The position numbers were made by a program, and so were the translations under genes. 18,513 nucleotides of DNA from Candidatus Gastranaerophilales bacterium. Lineage in GTDB: Bacteria; Cyanobacteriota; Vampirovibrionia; Gastranaerophilales; UBA9971. A model generated the notes under the pieces. The model was not told the origin of the DNA and did not search any database. It saw only the letters and a program-made list of their open reading frames with translations. The DNA is taken from assembly GCA_028277195.1 (NCBI GenBank), contig JANQGS010000043.1, positions 1-18,513 on the forward strand. The letters are read 5' to 3'. Below, one piece after another: positions 1 to 6,951 of this stretch (position 1 is the first letter of the stretch; the number at the start of each line of letters is the position of its first letter).

Positions 1-6
1 GAAATC

Positions 7-27
7 GTGAAGGGCGGAGCCCTTCAC
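7..27. repeat. Perfect 8-bp inverted repeat at the left edge
   Basis: GTGAAGGG (7-14) and CCCTTCAC (20-27) form a perfect stem around a 5-base loop. No T-run follows it on the plus strand, so it is not a classical intrinsic terminator. One plus-strand frame crosses it and stops at 40-42, and another stays open to a stop at 84-86. It could therefore lie in the 3' end of a gene truncated by the window edge. Nothing upstream is visible, so its role cannot be settled. Confidence 0.45.
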
Positions 28-71
28 ACACCTCCTGGGTAGGGTGGGCGGGTGATTTTAAGGAAATTTAT

Positions 72-92
72 GAATTGCTTAATTAGCAATTC
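72..92. repeat. AT-rich inverted repeat upstream of the SRP RNA
   Basis: GAATTGC (72-78) and GCAATTC (86-92) are perfect 7-bp arms around a 7-base TTAATTA spacer. It lies about 70 bases upstream of the SRP RNA. It could be the terminator of whatever lies to the left or a protein-binding site. No T-run supports the terminator reading on the plus strand. Confidence 0.4.
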
Positions 93-157
93 GAGTAAAC
101 TAAGGAATATTTTTGAAAATTTTTAAAATACGCAAGAGCTTTTTATTTGTGCTAAAA

Positions 158-163
158 TATAAT
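158..163 (+). promoter_or_regulatory. Probable -10 box of the SRP RNA promoter
   Basis: TATAAT at 158-163 matches the sigma-70 -10 consensus exactly and sits just before the first paired bases of the SRP RNA. An overlapping TAAAAT at 153-158 would place the start nearer 165. No good TTGACA-like -35 box is visible at 16-18 bp, so the call rests on the -10 box and its position. Confidence 0.4.
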
Positions 164-164
164 A

Positions 165-430
165 GCCGTGCTACACGGGGAACTAGCGATGCCCTGAACC
201 TGCAATCGCTTTAGCAGGGTGGACAGCCTGCCATGAGGCCTGGCTGGTTACGGTCGGCAATGATACTTAATCGATGGAAGCCTGGTCTGACGCGGCGAAA
301 GCCGGTGAACCTGGTCAGGGCGGAAACGCAGCAGCCATAAGCCAGTATTTTCGGGTGTTGTCAGGCTACCGGGCCGGAGATTAAGCTCAATGTACCACGT
401 GACTGGCCCTGTCAAAGGCAGGGCACGGCT
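165..430 (+). ncRNA. ffs: Signal recognition particle RNA, large bacterial type with Alu domain
   Basis: This is the RNA scaffold that binds Ffh and targets nascent membrane proteins to the translocon. GCCGTGC (165-171) pairs with GCACGGC (423-429) to close the molecule. Bases 175-225 carry an Alu-type 5' domain very like that of Bacillus scRNA (CGGGGA, TAGCG, TGCCCTG, ACCTGCAATC, TAGCAGGG in order). Helix 8 is plain at 313-336: GGTC, AGG, GCG-GAAA-CGC, AGCA, GCC. This is the Ffh-binding symmetric loop capped by a GNRA tetraloop (GAAA instead of the common GGAA). The closing helix runs directly into a T-run (430-434), which probably ends transcription. A second hairpin, GCCCTG/CAGGGC (406-411/419-424), overlaps the closing helix and could compete with it. 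The ends are estimated from pairing. Confidence 0.93.
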
Positions 431-462
431 TTTTAATTTAACAAATGTCAGTCAGAATTTTT

Positions 463-1470
463 TCAAACCCCCAACCTCTCCAAAAAACACCTTGCGTGCT
501 CTCCCGGCTCTTGCGCATTCATTATGGCCCTGACCGCCGCAACCCTTGAAGCGCCTGCTTTTACTACATGTTCCAGGTTGCCCGTGTCTATGCCTCCAAT
601 GGCAAACCAGGGTATAGCTATATTTTCCGCCGCCCATTCAACGTATCCCAGCCCAACCGCCTGCCTGCCGGGTTTTGTGGGAGTGGTGTAAACCGGGCCT
701 ACCCCTATATAATCCGCCCCGGCCTCGACTGCCCTGAGGGCATGTTCCGGGCAGTGCGTGGATAAGCCTATTATAGCCTCGCTCCCCAGTATTTTCCTGG
801 CTGAGGTTATGTCCATATCGTCCCGGCCCAGGTGTACGCCGTCAGAATTCACTGCCAGGGCTATGTCCACCCTGTCGTTAATTATGAAAACCGCTTCATA
901 AAGCGCGCATAGTTCCCTCACCCTTTTGCCCAGGGCAATAAATTCCCTTGCGGATGAGGTCTTTTCCCTTAACTGGACAACCTGTACCCCGCCCTGGAGG
1001 GCTGAGGCTATTGCGTTTAAGAATTCGTCCCCGTTATTGAATTTGCTTCTGTCTGTTACGAGGTAGAGTTTTTTGTCCTTTAGCAGGTATTTTTTGTGTA
1101 TTTTTCCCAGTTTTTGATACATTTTTTGCTCCAGAATATATGAATTATACCTGAAATTATCCCCAATCCTGCCGTCAAATTCCGACAATACCCTAAGCGC
1201 CTGCTGGAGGCGGTTAAAATTTGCCTTATGAATATCCATGAGGTTTTTTTTGGCGGAAGGGTTAGGTATTTTTGTTCCCGCGTCATTTTGAGTGTCCCTG
1301 CTTTTTATAAGTTCTTTATAGCTTTTATTAAATACCGTTATGAGTTCATGGCGGAGATTTTTCAGTTCTTGAGCGGTGTTTTCATCCTCCAGCGCAAATC
1401 GGGCTATTTCCTCTATTACCCGCAGGGCCTCCGAGGCCCTGTTTATGTTTGCGTCTATTATTCTGTGCAT
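463..1470 (-). CDS. thiE: Thiamine-phosphate synthase with N-terminal ThiD2 domain
   Basis: A 335-aa two-domain protein. Residues about 132-330 are the ThiE TIM barrel, which joins HMP pyrophosphate to thiazole phosphate to give thiamine phosphate. Visible landmarks are QLREK (166-170), the NDR of the pyrophosphate site (198-200), GVHLGRDDM, GVGPVYTTPTK (256-266), AIGGI (290-294) and the VRAI loop. Residues 1-125, beginning RIIDANINRASEALRVIEE, match the domain called ThiD2, which is found fused to ThiE in several lineages and has been proposed to act as the HMP-phosphate kinase. The fusion would join two consecutive steps. No other thiamine biosynthesis gene is nearby unless the ThiF-like gene further right belongs to the pathway. 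The ATG is preceded by an AGG-rich stretch at a rather long distance. It is convergent with the SRP RNA. Confidence 0.92.
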   Translation of the reverse strand: MHRIIDANINRASEALRVIEEIARFALEDENTAQELKNLRHELITVFNKSYKELIKSRDTQNDAGTKIPNPSAKKNLMDIHKANFNRLQQALRVLSEFDGRIGDNFRYNSYILEQKMYQKLGKIHKKYLLKDKKLYLVTDRSKFNNGDEFLNAIASALQGGVQVVQLREKTSSAREFIALGKRVRELCALYEAVFIINDRVDIALAVNSDGVHLGRDDMDITSARKILGSEAIIGLSTHCPEHALRAVEAGADYIGVGPVYTTPTKPGRQAVGLGYVEWAAENIAIPWFAIGGIDTGNLEHVVKAGASRVAAVRAIMNAQEPGEHARCFLERLGV

Positions 1471-1575
1471 TAAAAAAATTACCTGAAACTATTGCCTATA
1501 TTGACCATTATAAGTCACACACAACAAATTAAAATGCTCTGGTATGAAAAAAAAAATAAATATGCCTATAAATCC

Positions 1576-2169
1576 ATGGAACTTGTTGAATTAATAGAAA
1601 AATCTCAGCAGGATGATAAGATTGCCCTTGAGGAGTTGATAAAAAGGAATGAAAAGATAGTATATAATACACTATACCATCTTGACCCCAACAGGACAGA
1701 CATCCCGGATATTGCCCAGGAGGTGCTGTTCAGGATGGCGAAATCAATAAAAAGCCTTAAAAAGCCTTCCACGTTTAAGTTCTGGCTGAACCAGATAATA
1801 ACCAACCTTTTTTACGACGAATTAAGGAGGAAAACCCGCCGGCTCAATACCATTTCAATTGACGCACCTTACCTGAGCCCCGGGGAGGAGTCCGAGCAGA
1901 CCTTTAACATTGCGGATAAAGGGAAAATACCCGAAGAGAAAACCCTCGGGATTGAGCTTGATAAAAAGATAAGGGAGGCAATTGATAATTTGCCGGAACA
2001 GTTTCGGATTGTTGTCGTCTTAAGAGAATTACAGGACTTAAGTTATGAAGAAATAGCAGAGATAACCAAAACGAGCATTGGTACGGTAAAATCCCGGCTT
2101 TCAAGGGCCAGGGCCAGGCTGCAGGAAGAAATTAGACCTTATTTAGACCACGAAAGAGGTATGAAATGA
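1576..2169 (+). CDS. ECF-type RNA polymerase sigma factor
   Basis: A 197-aa protein with the two domains of extracytoplasmic-function sigma factors. Sigma-2 has DIPDIAQEVLFRMAKSI followed by FKFWLNQIITNLFYDELRRK, the usual region 2.3/2.4 pattern. Sigma-4 has LPEQFRIVVVLRELQDLSYEEIAE and a helix-turn-helix ending GTVKSRLSRARARL. I chose the ATG at 1576 because the homologous part begins there. Upstream in-frame starts (TTG 1492, ATG 1534) would add a basic, non-conserved extension, and none of the starts has a clear Shine-Dalgarno sequence. Its stop overlaps the ATG of the anti-sigma gene by four bases (ATGA), so the two are translationally coupled. It probably controls its own operon and unseen envelope-stress genes. 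Confidence 0.9.
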   Translation: MELVELIEKSQQDDKIALEELIKRNEKIVYNTLYHLDPNRTDIPDIAQEVLFRMAKSIKSLKKPSTFKFWLNQIITNLFYDELRRKTRRLNTISIDAPYLSPGEESEQTFNIADKGKIPEEKTLGIELDKKIREAIDNLPEQFRIVVVLRELQDLSYEEIAEITKTSIGTVKSRLSRARARLQEEIRPYLDHERGMK

Positions 2170-2546
2170 ATGATTTTTTCTCGTGTAATGAAGTAAAAGA
2201 ATTGCTATCCCCGTATTATGACGGGGAGCTGGATGAAAAAGACGCAAAAATCGTGAAAACACACCTGGGGCAATGCCTCACTTGCAGGCGGGAGCTGGAA
2301 AACATAAAGCGGCTCTCTTTTTTAATTAAATCCTCATATTCAACTTCGCCCCTGTTTGCAAGAAGAAGGCAGACCAACCTGAAAAAGACCGTTTCATCCT
2401 CAATTGCAGCATTAATATTCCTTGTTTTCCTGGGCTGGTTTTCAATCAGTATGATAAATATGGACAAAACCAGCACAATTGAGACAGACAAGCCCATGTA
2501 TGTGAGGGCTGAGGATTATTTCCTTGCCGGAATATATGATGAGTAA
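2166..2546 (+). CDS. Membrane anti-sigma factor with zinc-finger (zf-HC2-like) domain
   Basis: A 126-aa protein whose cytoplasmic N-terminus carries the HxxxCxxC motif of zinc-binding anti-sigma factors (H33, C37, C40, with C7 as a possible further ligand) inside the usual LLSPYYDGELDEKDA... H..C..CR.EL pattern. One hydrophobic segment (about 78-97) would cross the membrane, leaving a short extracytoplasmic tail of about 28 residues. It should hold the ECF sigma factor encoded just upstream inactive until an envelope signal arrives. It overlaps the sigma gene by ATGA and the following gene by about 11 bases. The short tail leaves little room for sensing, which suggests that the next gene product is the sensor. 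Confidence 0.85.
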   Translation: MNDFFSCNEVKELLSPYYDGELDEKDAKIVKTHLGQCLTCRRELENIKRLSFLIKSSYSTSPLFARRRQTNLKKTVSSSIAALIFLVFLGWFSISMINMDKTSTIETDKPMYVRAEDYFLAGIYDE

Positions 2547-2955
2547 GATTATAGTTGTTTTGGTGTCTGCGGTATTTTTTATTTCTCCCTGTTTTGGCAA
2601 GGGGGTAAATTACCCCGTAATTAATTGGCAGGGCCTGGGGCTTTCCCGCAACCAGCAAGCCGGGATTAGCGAGCTGGATAACAAATGGAAAAGAATCAAT
2701 AATAACCTGGGTACAAGAATAACTAACAATAAAAATAACCTTAGGTTTATCCTGGCAAGGCCTTATACAACCGATAAGCAAATAAGAAAACTGCAAAGCA
2801 ATATACTAAAAGACCAGAAAACGCTCAGGTACCAGGCCATGGAGATTTTTCTCGAAAAGAGGGCTCTTCTTACTCCAGGGCAGAAGGAGATGCTGCATAA
2901 GCAATTTTATGAATACAAAGCAGGCGGGCAGGAAAAATTACCTTGCCGATTTTAA
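2536..2955 (+). CDS. Spy/CpxP-like periplasmic stress sensor protein
   Basis: A 139-aa protein with an N-terminal signal peptide (MMSKIIVVLVSAVFFISPCFG, cleavage likely after G21) and a helical, charged mature part. Two motifs resemble the LTxxQ signature of the CpxP/Spy/ZraP and heavy-metal sensor families: LSRNQ near residue 40 and LTPGQ near residue 115. In related systems such proteins act as periplasmic chaperones or sensors that regulate an ECF sigma/anti-sigma pair. The gene overlaps the anti-sigma gene by 11 bases when started at ATG 2536. A second ATG follows at 2539, and an in-frame TTG at 2524 is also possible. The family call is from motifs and context only. Confidence 0.7.
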   Translation: MMSKIIVVLVSAVFFISPCFGKGVNYPVINWQGLGLSRNQQAGISELDNKWKRINNNLGTRITNNKNNLRFILARPYTTDKQIRKLQSNILKDQKTLRYQAMEIFLEKRALLTPGQKEMLHKQFYEYKAGGQEKLPCRF

Positions 2956-2964
2956 TATAAATCC

Positions 2965-2993
2965 TTGACAGTGCGGTCTTTAATTAATAATAT
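2965..2993 (+). promoter_or_regulatory. Promoter of the tRNA-Thr/tRNA-Tyr unit
   Basis: A perfect TTGACA -35 box (2965-2970) lies 17 bp before TAATAT (2988-2993), a four-of-six match to the -10 consensus. The predicted start is near 3000, about 27 bases before tRNA-Thr. This is the best-formed promoter in the window and fits a strong stable-RNA unit. It starts only ten bases after the stop codon of the Spy/CpxP-like gene. Confidence 0.65.
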
Positions 2994-3026
2994 AAATTAA
3001 CACTCAGAGATGAGGTGATATTACAT

Positions 3027-3098
3027 GCCGGTGTAGCTCAACGGTAGAGCAACGGTTTTGTAAACCGTAGGTTGCGGGTTCGAATCCCATCACCGGCT
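3027..3098 (+). tRNA. tRNA-Thr, anticodon TGT
   Basis: Acceptor arms GCCGGTG (3027-3033) and CACCGGC (3091-3097) pair perfectly, with a T discriminator at 3098. The D arm reads TAGCTCAACGGTAGAGCA. The anticodon stem ACGGT/ACCGT encloses TTTGTAA, giving TGT. The T arm is GCGGGTTCGAATCCCAT. The CCA end is not encoded, so a CCA-adding enzyme is needed. Confidence 0.96.
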
Positions 3099-3113
3099 TT
3101 TTAACGAAAATAT

Positions 3114-3195
3114 GGGTAGGTGCCCGAGTGGCTAAAGGGGGTGGACTGTAAATCCACTGGCTATGCCTACGTTGGTTCGAATCCAACCCTGCCCA
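3114..3195 (+). tRNA. tRNA-Tyr, anticodon GTA
   Basis: A class II tRNA of 82 bases with a long variable arm. GGGTAGG (3114-3120) pairs with CCTGCCC (3188-3194), with discriminator A. The anticodon stem GTGGA/TCCAC encloses CTGTAAA, giving GTA. The variable arm is around TGGCTATGCCTAC and the T loop is TTCGAAT. No CCA is encoded. It lies 15 bases after tRNA-Thr in the same unit. Confidence 0.95.
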
Positions 3196-3200
3196 AATAT

Positions 3201-3234
3201 AAAGCCCAGAGCTTATTACAGGCTAATGGGCTTT
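3201..3234. terminator. Hairpin terminator after tRNA-Tyr
   Basis: AAAGCCCA (3201-3208) and TGGGCTTT (3227-3234) form a perfect 8-bp stem around an 18-base loop. The 3' flank is T-rich (GTATTTATT). It sits between the plus-strand tRNAs and the minus-strand hydE, and the A/T-rich ends on both sides could let it work in both directions. Confidence 0.65.
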
Positions 3235-3268
3235 GTATTTATTAATCAAATTATTTGTCAGTGGATAA

Positions 3269-4306
3269 CTATACTTTAAAAATTTTTTTCCTGAACCCGT
3301 AATCATTAGCTACAACCCGGTTAATGCTGCGGATTTTCCCCGTAATACACCCCCTGCAATGTGCGGGTGTGTCGTTTATACATATTTTACCGGGGTATAG
3401 CCTGTACAGAGCCCTGTATTCGCCTTCCGTAACATTGGGCATAACCACGTTTGCCCCGGATTTAAGCGCAATAAGCCTGCCATTTGGGTCAAGACTCTCC
3501 ATGGCAGTGGTTGCGGGGATATTTATATCCGGCAGCAGTAGCCTTGTCAATGCCATAACCTTAAGGCTCATTTCAAAAGTCCCGCCCTGCTCGTTTTCCA
3601 GGGGAGTGTCCTCATTCGGGATAAAAGGCCCTACGCCTATCATATCAGCGCCCAACTCCTTAAAAAACAGGATATCATCCGCGATTGACCCGATACTCTG
3701 CCCCGGCAGGCCGATTAATGAGCCTGTTCCCGTTTCATAACCCAGTTTTTTTATGGTTCTTAAGCAATTAATCCTGTTTTCATGGTTCATGCCGGGATGA
3801 AATTTTTCATATAATTCCTTATCAGTCGTTTCTATCCTTAATAAAAACCTGTCCGCGCCCGCTTGCCTGAGCAATTTATACTCTTCCTCCGTTTTTTCGC
3901 CTATACTAAGGGTTATGGCAACGCCAAACTTTTTTATTTCCCTGACAATAGAGGCAATATCTTCCGTTGAATAGAAATCCCCCTCGCCTGACTGCAACAC
4001 AAGTGTTTTGTATCCGTAAGAAACCGCTTTCCGGGCAAAATCCAGGACTGTTCCGGGTTTTAACCTGTACCTTTTAAGGTTTTTATTATCTTTCCTGAGC
4101 CCGCAGTAAAGGCAGTCCCTTACGCAGAGGTTTGAGAATTCAAGCAGGCCCCTTAAATGAACCTTGTCCCCGACATATTTTTCCCGCACCCTGTCAGCAG
4201 CGTCAAACAGTTCCCGGTTAATGCCGTCATTTTCAAGAATTGCCGTAAGTTCATCTTTAGTGAGACGATGTTCTTTTTCTGCTTTTTTTATGAACAAACC
4301 GGGCAT
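3269..4306 (-). CDS. hydE: [FeFe]-hydrogenase H-cluster radical SAM maturase HydE
   Basis: A 345-aa radical SAM enzyme. HydE helps build the di-iron azadithiolate subcluster of [FeFe] hydrogenases. The family-typical LRGLLEFSNLC precedes the CxxxCxxC cluster motif (C61, C65, C68; CVRDCLYCG). Downstream LQSGEGDF, the RIET strand, TGSLIGLPGQS and MIGVGPFIPNEDTPL follow the HydE pattern. A C-terminal CX7CX2C set (C309, C317, C320) corresponds to the dispensable second cluster site known in Thermotoga HydE. It is the last gene of the minus-strand operon and overlaps the thiF-like gene by 19 bases. It has no visible Shine-Dalgarno sequence, so it probably depends on coupling. Hydrogenase subunits, HydF and HydG are not in the window. 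A related radical SAM enzyme (PylB/BioB superfamily) is the less likely alternative. Confidence 0.9.
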   Translation of the reverse strand: MPGLFIKKAEKEHRLTKDELTAILENDGINRELFDAADRVREKYVGDKVHLRGLLEFSNLCVRDCLYCGLRKDNKNLKRYRLKPGTVLDFARKAVSYGYKTLVLQSGEGDFYSTEDIASIVREIKKFGVAITLSIGEKTEEEYKLLRQAGADRFLLRIETTDKELYEKFHPGMNHENRINCLRTIKKLGYETGTGSLIGLPGQSIGSIADDILFFKELGADMIGVGPFIPNEDTPLENEQGGTFEMSLKVMALTRLLLPDINIPATTAMESLDPNGRLIALKSGANVVMPNVTEGEYRALYRLYPGKICINDTPAHCRGCITGKIRSINRVVANDYGFRKKIFKV

Positions 4307-5019
4307 TTTATACTTTTTTCAACCTTTATTTTCCTGAATTCATTATCCAATAAATTAAACGATAATAAACAATTTGTCATTAATTTATTATCAAGGCTTA
4401 ATAATAATTTTACAACTTCTGACGATTGCAATGAAGCTGCCAGACTAACGGTGGGGCTCAGTATCCCTTTTATAACGTAAGCGTCCGGGTCAGGATTATT
4501 GAAAAGGCAATGTAAACAGGCTGTTTTTCCGGGGATAACCGTCATTACCTGGCCCGAAAATTCCGTCACCCCGGCATGAACCAGGGGCTTTCCGGCTTTG
4601 GCACAGGTTTTATTAAGCTCAAACTTTGACTTATATGAATCAAAGCAGTCAACTATTGCGTCATATTCCTTTATAATATCAATACTATTGGCCTGCGTGA
4701 GCCTGGAGCTGTATTTATTGACATTTATATCGGGATTGTAGGCATTTATCCACTCATTTGCGGATTCTGTCTTTAGTTTCCCGATATTATTGAACTTATG
4801 TACATACTGGCGGTTCAAATTAGACAGCTCAAGCGTGTCACCGTCAGCTATACCGAGTGTCCCGACACCTGCGGACGCCAGGTTGGCTATGACGGTAGAA
4901 CCAAGCCCCCCGGCTCCCGCTACAAGCACCCTTGCATTAATCAATTTTTCCTGTTCTTCCTGTCCGATTTCTTTCAGCAACAGGTTTCTGGCGTATCTCT
5001 CAAAATTAATTGTTTTCAT
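4288..5019 (-). CDS. ThiF/MoeB/HesA-family adenylyltransferase (E1-like)
   Basis: A 243-aa protein of the family that adenylates the C-terminal glycine of a ubiquitin-like sulfur carrier (ThiS or MoaD). Visible are RYARNLLLKEIGQEEQEKL, the nucleotide loop GAGGLGS (35-41), ADGD (58-61), LSNLNRQ (65-71), DCFDS (124-128) and HAGVTEFSGQV. Two zinc knuckles are complete: CLHC (C168, C171) and CPVC (C239, C242). Sequence alone cannot say whether it serves ThiS, MoaD or another carrier: moeA lies across the divergent promoter and thiE elsewhere in the window, but no carrier gene is seen. Its start overlaps the pseudopilin stop by four bases (ATGA). Its final CPVC codons also encode the start of hydE in another frame. 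Confidence 0.87.
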   Translation of the reverse strand: MKTINFERYARNLLLKEIGQEEQEKLINARVLVAGAGGLGSTVIANLASAGVGTLGIADGDTLELSNLNRQYVHKFNNIGKLKTESANEWINAYNPDINVNKYSSRLTQANSIDIIKEYDAIVDCFDSYKSKFELNKTCAKAGKPLVHAGVTEFSGQVMTVIPGKTACLHCLFNNPDPDAYVIKGILSPTVSLAASLQSSEVVKLLLSLDNKLMTNCLLSFNLLDNEFRKIKVEKSIKCPVCS

Positions 5020-5702
5020 TCAGTCAAATAACTCCTATACATACAGTTCCCCAGCGGGCACCAGCGGTCTACATCTGTGTAATCATTTAATATCCCGGCC
5101 CTGACAGGTATTCCCGATGTTGCCACAACCCCGTCCCTGTCTTCAAAACGTACGGGCCATCTGTCGCGCCCAAGCCTGTTTGGGCGGGCAAAACCATTAA
5201 TATCAAACAGTATATATACGCTGGTTTCAGTTGAATAATGTGTCCATGTCCTTCCCTTCCCGTCAATAAAAGATTTGTACTGTTCATTACTACAATAACC
5301 CGAATCCTCAAAGCCGATTCCGACAAATTCTCCCTCAGCGCAGTCACCATCCTGCTCCCAGCAATCAAAGCGGTTTTCATCAAAACAGTATTTTACAGCA
5401 CCAAGTTTTCCCCCGAATCTGGCAAAATTCTCGGAATTAATAGTAGTATAAGAAGAACCGTAATCAGGCGGCAAAGAACTATACTCATAATCTGTCAGCA
5501 TTATAAGCAAAGCCCCGTTTGCATCAGCAATACCCGCTTTATAGCCTGTTTTCCATTTTGACTCATAAATACCTTCAACAAGTTGCGGAACGGTCGATGA
5601 AACCAAAAATCCCACAACCGCAATCGCAACCATCACCTCGGCCAGTGAAAAGGCCGATTTGCCGTTACACCCTCCGGTTAAATTTATGCGACTCCACATC
5701 AT
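5016..5702 (-). CDS. Type IV pilin-like / pseudopilin protein with prepilin N-terminus
   Basis: A 228-aa protein with a prepilin peptidase site after a short basic leader: GKSA|FSLAEVMVAIAVVGFL. Ala is at -1 instead of Gly, Phe18 would be the methylated residue and Glu22 the conserved +5 glutamate. The hydrophobic helix runs about 18-38. The exported part contains several cysteines, with pairs such as YCFDENRFDC and RWCPLGNC near the C-terminus, suggesting disulfides. The tail resembles minor pilins or type II secretion pseudopilins. No assembly ATPase, platform protein or peptidase is nearby. It starts 7 bases after the preceding gene, has no Shine-Dalgarno sequence, and is coupled to the thiF-like gene. 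Two adjacent ATGs (5702, 5699) are equally possible starts. Confidence 0.82.
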   Translation of the reverse strand: MMWSRINLTGGCNGKSAFSLAEVMVAIAVVGFLVSSTVPQLVEGIYESKWKTGYKAGIADANGALLIMLTDYEYSSLPPDYGSSYTTINSENFARFGGKLGAVKYCFDENRFDCWEQDGDCAEGEFVGIGFEDSGYCSNEQYKSFIDGKGRTWTHYSTETSVYILFDINGFARPNRLGRDRWPVRFEDRDGVVATSGIPVRAGILNDYTDVDRWCPLGNCMYRSYLTE

Positions 5703-5709
5703 AAGTAAC

Positions 5710-6951
5710 TTATTTATCGGCTGTTTTGCCGATTAACTTTAGGAAACGCTCCCTGAAAAATTGCATCCAGGCTGAAAACCGGCCCTTTTTCTCAGTGCTT
5801 TGTTCCTGTTCAACTTCCCGTTCGACCGTTACAGTGTTTACTGGCACTACAGGCTCTTTCGGGGCTTGCTTTAGCTTTTCCTCAACCCGGGCAATGTAAG
5901 ATACCATTGTATCAAGGTTTTCCTCGCTCAACTTAAGGTTTTCATTGGTTTTTGCGAGCACCCAGTAGCCCTTTGCGCCTAAAACGTCGGTTATTTCACC
6001 CGTAAAGATATTTTCCGAGAGCCTCGCATCAAATCTCAGGTACAATTTTTCCGTTCCAAAGGGTTTAAACATAAAAGTAAAATAATTATTAACAATCCTG
6101 ATGTCTGAAACCTCTACCTCACCGGCAATTCCGGAAATAGCCATCGTTGCGGTAAGGTCTTTATTAACTCTCAGCCTTATATCATGCTTTTCATTTTCCG
6201 GGTTAATAACTATACCCTGCCATACCCCTGCAAGGTCCTGTATTTCGGCAATTAATGGCCTGGTTCCGGGATAATTCGTAAAGTATTCGGTTATAACAGT
6301 CAGGTTATTTTTAAGCTGAACCAGCTCTGAGCGGGTGACAGAGAGTTTATCCAGCTCATTAATGGTCAGCAGGCTCATGTAGACATTTTGAGGAACTGAA
6401 AACGGCCTTGCGCTGAGTATCCTGGAAAACCCCGAAAGCAGCAACTTTTCCTCCTCCGGGGAATTGAGCGACTCGAGCTGGAATGAGGCATAAAACCCGA
6501 GCGACAGGAGCCAGCTTCCCTTAAAACAGTACTTATCGCTTACGTCACGGGCAAGGTCTTCATAAAAAATAACAAACATATCCCGCACAAAAGCAATGTG
6601 CGTTTCGCTAAGGTCCTGCTTTTTAAGGGCGTGATAAAGGTTTATTCTTAGTTTATTCAAGCCCTGCCTTGATTTCCCATCCATAGCAAGGTCGTCAAGG
6701 ATAATATCAATAATATTCAGGTTCTGAAAAGCATTGTTATATTCCCGCTGCAATTCGGAAAAAGGTTTGTGCCCGGCTTTGGAGGACAGGTCAATAAGAT
6801 GGAAGTATGAAGCTCCGGCGCTCCTTCCCAGGGAAAAAACCTTCCGGGCATTATAGGCCGGAGAGCACAAATGAGCCGCCGGCCGGTCAGCACAGGCCGG
6901 GCCGCATAAGAAAAAAAGAATTAAGAATAAAACCGCAAACTTCCTACCCAT
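5710..6951 (-). CDS. Secreted protein of unknown function with a beta-rich domain
   Basis: I do not recognise this 413-aa protein. It begins with a clear signal peptide (MGRKFAVLFLILFFLCGPACA, cleavage likely after A21). Residues about 50-235 look helical. Residues about 240-335 alternate as beta strands starting DLAGVWQGIV and ending GAKGYWVLAK, a pattern seen in small beta-barrel or lipocalin-like domains that bind or modify envelope components. A charged Glu/Lys/Pro linker (about 355-390) leads to a basic amphipathic end (AWMQFFRERFLKLIGK) that could bind membrane. It overlaps rdgB by eight bases and sits seven bases before the pseudopilin, so it is probably made together with it. An envelope role is inferred from the signal peptide and neighbours only. 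Confidence 0.75.
   Translation of the reverse strand: MGRKFAVLFLILFFLCGPACADRPAAHLCSPAYNARKVFSLGRSAGASYFHLIDLSSKAGHKPFSELQREYNNAFQNLNIIDIILDDLAMDGKSRQGLNKLRINLYHALKKQDLSETHIAFVRDMFVIFYEDLARDVSDKYCFKGSWLLSLGFYASFQLESLNSPEEEKLLLSGFSRILSARPFSVPQNVYMSLLTINELDKLSVTRSELVQLKNNLTVITEYFTNYPGTRPLIAEIQDLAGVWQGIVINPENEKHDIRLRVNKDLTATMAISGIAGEVEVSDIRIVNNYFTFMFKPFGTEKLYLRFDARLSENIFTGEITDVLGAKGYWVLAKTNENLKLSEENLDTMVSYIARVEEKLKQAPKEPVVPVNTVTVEREVEQEQSTEKKGRFSAWMQFFRERFLKLIGKTADK

Noticed and set aside
3004..3186. Open frame on the minus strand across both tRNA genes
   Set aside because: It is the complement of two well-formed tRNAs, and the coding look comes from tRNA sequence.
3324..3740. Long plus-strand open frame inside hydE
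   Set aside because: It lies antisense to a strongly supported radical SAM gene, has no ribosome site, and shows no recognisable motif.
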